From: Lachnospiraceae bacterium P6A3
GTDB taxonomy: Bacteria; Bacillota; Clostridia; Lachnospirales; Lachnospiraceae
Direction of reading: 5' to 3'
Length of the DNA stretch: 64,000 nt
NCBI GenBank assembly: GCA_000702085.1
Contig: JNKP01000001.1
Location: 620,001 to 684,000 of the forward strand
Each line of letters starts with the position of its first letter. Position 1 is the stretch's first letter. Made by a program: the position numbers and the translations under genes. Of this stretch, positions 60,777-64,000 are shown piece after piece. The notes beneath the pieces are model-generated. The model was not told where the DNA came from. It saw nothing but the letters and a program-made list of their open reading frames with translations, and did no database searches.

Positions 60777-61595
60777 TTATCTCCTCAGGTTGTTAGCCTC
60801 TTCAAGCATTGTATCGGAGGTGGTGATTACTTTGGAGTTAAGTTCGTAAGCTCTCTGGGTTGTGATCATGTTGACCATCTCGTCGGCAACCTGTACGTTA
60901 GAGCCTTCGAGGTAACCCTGATTGATGGTACTCTTCTGAAGATTACTGTTGTTAAATTCATTGATTGCTCTTCCGCTGGCAGCGGTCTCTTTGAAAAGAG
61001 TATCTCCTTCGCGGGAAAGTCCGTTGGGATTGTTGAACTGCCAGAGTCCGATGGTAATGCCCAGTGACTGGGGATTGTTCTTGTCATCGGGATAGCAAAT
61101 CTCACCGTCTTTGGTTACGGTAATAAGGCTTGTCGTATATTTGGAATCAAGAACGATGGGATTTCCCTTGGTATCGAGAACGGGATTTCCGTCCGATGTT
61201 GCAAGCATGTTTCCGCCGTTTGATGCAAGAGTCCAGCCGAAATTACCGTTTCTGGTATAGTATGTATTTCCGTCGGCACCCTTTATTCCGTAGAAGCCGT
61301 TACCTGAAATTGCAAATGCGGTATCGCTTTCGGAAGCAAAGAATGCGCCCTGGGTAAAGCTGGTGTTGAGTGAAGATACTCTTGTTCCGAGACCGACCTG
61401 TGCATTTCCGGGCTTAGTGTCGCCGTTGGCGGAAGTGGTCTTGGTCTGGATTGTCTGATAAAGAAGGTTCTTGAACTCAATGCTCTGGGATTTGAATCCG
61501 GTGGTATTGACGTTGGCAAGATTATTGGCAATATTGTCAAGGCTGGTCTGCTGCGCGAGCATTCCGGTTGCGCCGGTCCATAAACTTCTGACCAT
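60777..61595 (-). CDS. flgG: Flagellar hook-basal body protein FlgG/FlhP-like
   Basis: The 272-aa rod protein has the N-terminal rod motif TSLDNIANNLANVNTTGFK and the C-terminal NMITTQRAYELNSKVITTSD helix, joined by a beta-rich core (AISGNGFYGIKG). It belongs to the distal rod family; in the Bacillus mbl-flhO-flhP arrangement it corresponds to FlhP. Good RBS (AGAAGGAGGATAAA). 20 bp separate it from flgF. Confidence 0.92.
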   Translation of the reverse strand: MVRSLWTGATGMLAQQTSLDNIANNLANVNTTGFKSQSIEFKNLLYQTIQTKTTSANGDTKPGNAQVGLGTRVSSLNTSFTQGAFFASESDTAFAISGNGFYGIKGADGNTYYTRNGNFGWTLASNGGNMLATSDGNPVLDTKGNPIVLDSKYTTSLITVTKDGEICYPDDKNNPQSLGITIGLWQFNNPNGLSREGDTLFKETAASGRAINEFNNSNLQKSTINQGYLEGSNVQVADEMVNMITTQRAYELNSKVITTSDTMLEEANNLRR

Positions 61596-61614
61596 TTTAT
61601 CCTCCTTCTAAAAC

Positions 61615-62391
61615 TTATACTTTACCGATTCTGGTAACTGCTGTTTCAAGTGTCGAGTCGATAGTCTGGATGATCTTCTGGTTACTCTCATACTGTCTTG
61701 AGATGGTGATGAGATTTACCATTTCGGTTACGGTCGAAACGTTTGATGCTTCCAGGTATCCGCTGTAGATCTGTCCGTCCGCGGTCTGCATCTCTGCTCC
61801 CTGAATAGGCTCCCAGTATGTTTCTCCGTATTTTCTGAGATAGTCGTAATCTTTGAAATCGGCGACCTGAATCTGAGCTATGGTCTTGCCGTCCTGCATT
61901 ACTCTTCCGTCGCGGTCGATGGTGGTTTCTTTTAACGGATCTACGGTAATGTGTTTTCCGTTTACATCAAGGAGATAATCCCCTTCGTGTGTTACGATGT
62001 TTCCGCCGTTGTCGAGCTGGAACTGTCCGGCTCTTGAATATTTGGTGCTGGTCTCACCGGCTTTGTTGGTGAATTCTATTGCGAAGAATCCGTTTCCGCC
62101 GAGTGCAAGGTCATAGGTGTTACCTGTGATCCTGAATGACCCCTGGGACCAGTCGGTGTAGTTCTCACCGATCTTAACTCCGCGGCTGGTGTAGCCTTCT
62201 CTGGTAACAAGGTTATATCCTACGGTAGAATCTTTGATCTTAAGATCAAGTACCTGATCAAAGGACTGGCTGGTGGCACCTTCTTTTTTATATCCGACGG
62301 TGGTGACATTAGCCATATTATTACTGAGAACGTCCATACGATTCTGCTCGTTGATCATTCCGGTATAAGCTGTGTACAGTCCTTTAACCAT
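61615..62391 (-). CDS. flgF: Flagellar basal-body rod protein FlgF/FlhO-like
   Basis: The 258-aa protein has the rod N-terminal pattern NRMDVLSNNMANVTTVGYKK, the central LALGGNGFFAIE and the C-terminal NLITISRQYESNQKIIQTID. It is homologous to and tandem with flgG; position after mbl corresponds to Bacillus flhO. Exported through the flagellar secretion system without a cleaved signal. Confidence 0.92.
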   Translation of the reverse strand: MVKGLYTAYTGMINEQNRMDVLSNNMANVTTVGYKKEGATSQSFDQVLDLKIKDSTVGYNLVTREGYTSRGVKIGENYTDWSQGSFRITGNTYDLALGGNGFFAIEFTNKAGETSTKYSRAGQFQLDNGGNIVTHEGDYLLDVNGKHITVDPLKETTIDRDGRVMQDGKTIAQIQVADFKDYDYLRKYGETYWEPIQGAEMQTADGQIYSGYLEASNVSTVTEMVNLITISRQYESNQKIIQTIDSTLETAVTRIGKV

Positions 62392-62431
62392 AGATTATTC
62401 TCCGAGTGACAGCGGGATGCCCGCCGTACAA

Positions 62432-63430
62432 TTATTCTATAGAGCTTCTGAATGTTGAAATAAACTCTACGTATTTGCCTGTTCCGATTGCAACTGCGGT
62501 CATGGGATCTTCCGCGGTCATGCAGGCAATTCCTGTTCTGTCGGTGATAAGATCTTCAAGTCCTCTGAGAAGTGATCCGCCTCCGGTAAGAACGATTCCG
62601 CGGTCTGCGATATCTGCGGAAAGTTCGGGAGGAGTTCTCTCAAGTACGGAGTGGATGGCTTCGACAATGCTGTTGGTTGAATCTTCGAGAGCCTCTTCCA
62701 TCTCTTCGCTGGTTACTTCGATTGATGTGGGAAGTCCCTTTACGATGTGACGTCCCTTAACTTCCATCTTATCTACTTCGGGTCTTCTGAAGCAGGTTCC
62801 GATCTTGATCTTTACATCCTCTGCGGTTCTTTCACCGATGCTGAGGCTGTGATTTTTTCTCATGTATTTTACGATGGCGTCGTTGAAATCATCTCCCGCA
62901 ACCTTGAGTGATGCGCTCTCAACAGCGCTTCCGAGGGAAATGACTGCGATGTCGGTGGTACCGCCTCCGATATCAACGATCATGTTTCCGCAGGGCTTGG
63001 AGATGTCAATTCCCGCACCGATTGCAGCCGCGATGGGCTCCTCAATGATGAGGGTTTCTCTTGCGCCTACCTGGTAAGCCGCATCTTCAACCGCCTTCTT
63101 CTCAACTTCGGTAACGCCCGAAGGTACGCATACAGCGATTCTGGGCTTTCTGAGAAGTCTGTGTCCCACTGCCTTCTGAACGAAGTACTTCATCATCTTC
63201 TCGGTTACCTGATAATCGGAGATAACGCCCTGCTTAAGAGGACGTACCGCTACGATGTTGGCAGGTGTTCTACCGAGCATGAGTCTTGCATCCTCGCCGA
63301 TAGCTTTTACTTTCTTGGAATTCTTATCAATCGCTACAACCGAGGGCTCCTTGAGGACAACGCCCTTGCCTTTTATGTATACGAGAACCGATGCGGTTCC
63401 CAAATCTATTCCGATGTCTAATGCTGCCAT
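62432..63430 (-). CDS. mbl: MreB/Mbl family rod-shape actin homologue
   Basis: The 332-aa actin-fold ATPase has phosphate-1 motif DIGIDLGTASVLVYIKGKG, phosphate-2 MIVDIGGGTTDIAVIS, adenosine motif GGGSLLRGLEDLI and an IAAAIGAGIDISKP segment. It polymerises under the membrane to guide elongation. Its place directly before the flagellar rod genes matches Bacillus mbl-flhO-flhP. The ATG at 63430 follows AAAGGGGTTTTAGCA; the frame is open 14 codons further without an RBS. Confidence 0.93.
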   Translation of the reverse strand: MAALDIGIDLGTASVLVYIKGKGVVLKEPSVVAIDKNSKKVKAIGEDARLMLGRTPANIVAVRPLKQGVISDYQVTEKMMKYFVQKAVGHRLLRKPRIAVCVPSGVTEVEKKAVEDAAYQVGARETLIIEEPIAAAIGAGIDISKPCGNMIVDIGGGTTDIAVISLGSAVESASLKVAGDDFNDAIVKYMRKNHSLSIGERTAEDVKIKIGTCFRRPEVDKMEVKGRHIVKGLPTSIEVTSEEMEEALEDSTNSIVEAIHSVLERTPPELSADIADRGIVLTGGGSLLRGLEDLITDRTGIACMTAEDPMTAVAIGTGKYVEFISTFRSSIE

Positions 63431-63596
63431 TGCTAAAACCCCTTTCGGATACTTACTTAAATATATATACAATCCGATTTATTATACCCGATTTTGGGGG
63501 AAATTAACAGTTCTTTTTATGTATATTGACTGTATGTCAATAATTTGCCGTTTGCCGAAGAACTTATTATTCTCAACGGTGCCTGCGAGCACCCAT

Positions 63597-63634
63597 AAAA
63601 AAGCGCACGGAATTGCATTATCTGCATCCGTGCG
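63597..63634 (-). terminator. Rho-independent terminator downstream of the partial GT2 gene and orphan SigD promoter
   Basis: CGCACGGA pairs with TCCGTGCG (8 bp) around a loop that itself holds TGCA...TGCA, followed by CTTTTTT on the minus strand. Confidence 0.88.
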
Positions 63635-63657
63635 AGATGGGTAGAGTTATCCTTACA
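63597..63657 (-). ncRNA. Candidate SigD-dependent small RNA of about 60 nt
   Basis: A SigD promoter at 63664-63691 would start transcription near 63657, and a strong terminator ends it at about 63597. No start codon with an RBS lies between them. The RNA would be a short leader plus the terminator hairpin. The alternative is an attenuated leader of mbl-flgF-flgG-flgJ. Confidence 0.4.
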
Positions 63658-63663
63658 TTCCGT

Positions 63664-63691
63664 ATATCGGAGTCCGGGTATAAAAGATTAA
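63664..63691 (-). promoter_or_regulatory. Orphan SigD promoter
   Basis: TTAA, 16 nt, TCCGATAT on the minus strand, followed by ACGGAATGTAAGG, the same TGTAAG start-site motif as in both flagellin promoters. The TTAA box overlaps the stop codon of the partial GT2 gene. Only a terminator hairpin lies in the next 70 bp. Confidence 0.7.
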
Positions 63692-64000
63692 CCCCTGTGA
63701 TAGATTTTTTTTACGAGACCGTTATAGATGCCGGAAAGAGGACCGGTGGAGATGGCGTGACGAAGGGGCTGAAGTGTCACGATCATGTAGAGCTTGCAGT
63801 AAAAACGCTGCCATCCCGTCAGATACATGCCCGTGATTTCCTTATGCTCTTCTGCAGAACGTTTTGCCTGCTTGGGATTATCGGAATAACCTCCGCCTTC
63901 GTAACGGCATACGGGTTCTTCAACATAAACCGTGGCGGTATTGTTTTTAAGAACGCTCCAAAGGAAGTGTTCGTAATCCGCACGGACTTTATACTCGGGT
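63688..64000 (-). CDS. Family 2 glycosyltransferase, C-terminal 103 residues (start outside window)
   Basis: The frame enters at the right window edge and stops with TAA at 63690-63688. The visible segment VEEPVCRYEGGGYSDNPKQA is the C-terminal signature of a WcaA/EpsE-like GT2 group with a (C)RYEGGGxS motif, and RSAEEHKEIT follows. The N-terminal donor-binding half is beyond the window. The last residues (YNGLVKKIYHRG) are basic. It may belong to another glycan gene unit upstream. Confidence 0.75.
   Translation of the reverse strand, partial: PEYKVRADYEHFLWSVLKNNTATVYVEEPVCRYEGGGYSDNPKQAKRSAEEHKEITGMYLTGWQRFYCKLYMIVTLQPLRHAISTGPLSGIYNGLVKKIYHRG

Overview
The window is a moderate-GC chromosomal segment from a motile Gram-positive Clostridia member, most likely a Lachnospiraceae species of the Butyrivibrio/Pseudobutyrivibrio/Roseburia type. 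That placement is an inference from gene content and order: mbl-flgF-flgG-flgJ as in Bacillus mbl-flhO-flhP, comFC-yvyF, cdaA-cdaR-glmM, SigD-type flagellin promoters, strong AGGAGG ribosome sites and no outer-membrane genes. Almost all genes run on the minus strand. Only a LicD-family gene and a two-gene hydrolase/protease pair run on the plus strand.

Layout. 1-4.1 kb: a membrane protein cut by the window edge, a CPBP protease, greA and an MraY paralogue, then tRNA-Val(GAC). 4.3-8.8 kb: an LplABC-like carbohydrate ABC operon led by its GntR/FCD regulator. 9-17.2 kb: a flagellar filament block with two tandem 272-aa flagellins, a FlgN-like chaperone, fliS, fliD and flaG. It has three SigD promoters, and glycosyltransferases that probably modify flagellin lie directly downstream. 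17.3-19.9 kb: an AlgJ/AlgI-type O-acetylation pair. 19.9-24.9 kb: dusB, an unknown gene, birA, argF, SPFH and NfeD. 25-29.7 kb: an SH3/SleB-type wall hydrolase with a WalR-like box, a decayed NitT/TauT-type ABC system (degenerate ATPase plus a 35-codon permease relic next to a palindromic MITE-like element), a TrmH-family methylase, proC and pfkA. 29.8-34.6 kb: pseB and dnaE. 34.6-50.2 kb: a large surface-glycan region with GT-C, GT2, GT4 and polyprenyl-phosphate sugar transferases, the plus-strand SGNH hydrolase/protease pair and two REP-like palindromes. 50.3-55.7 kb: HPr and the glmM-cdaR-cdaA block, which links c-di-AMP to wall precursor supply. 55.8-59.1 kb: yvyF, comFC and recD2. 59.1-60.4 kb: 1.2 kb of non-coding repeats. 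60.4-63.4 kb: flgJ, flgG, flgF and mbl. 63.6-64 kb: an orphan SigD promoter with a terminator, and a partial GT2.

The strongest candidate for something undescribed is the non-coding array at 59484-60250. It holds eleven units at a 72-74 bp (mostly exactly 73 bp) period, about seven helical turns. Each unit carries an inverted repeat whose two arms change together between two sequence families (GGCTAATAA/TTATTAGCC and GGCTATAA/TTATAGCC), with a recurrent TTTCTGAGG loop complementary to a CCTCAGAA spacer motif. Other notable signals are an orphan SigD promoter that appears to make a ~60-nt terminated RNA, GGA-loop hairpins in the flagellin leaders (candidate CsrA sites), a SigD promoter family with a shared start-site motif, the EAA-loop micro-ORF, and REP/MITE elements that abut stop codons.
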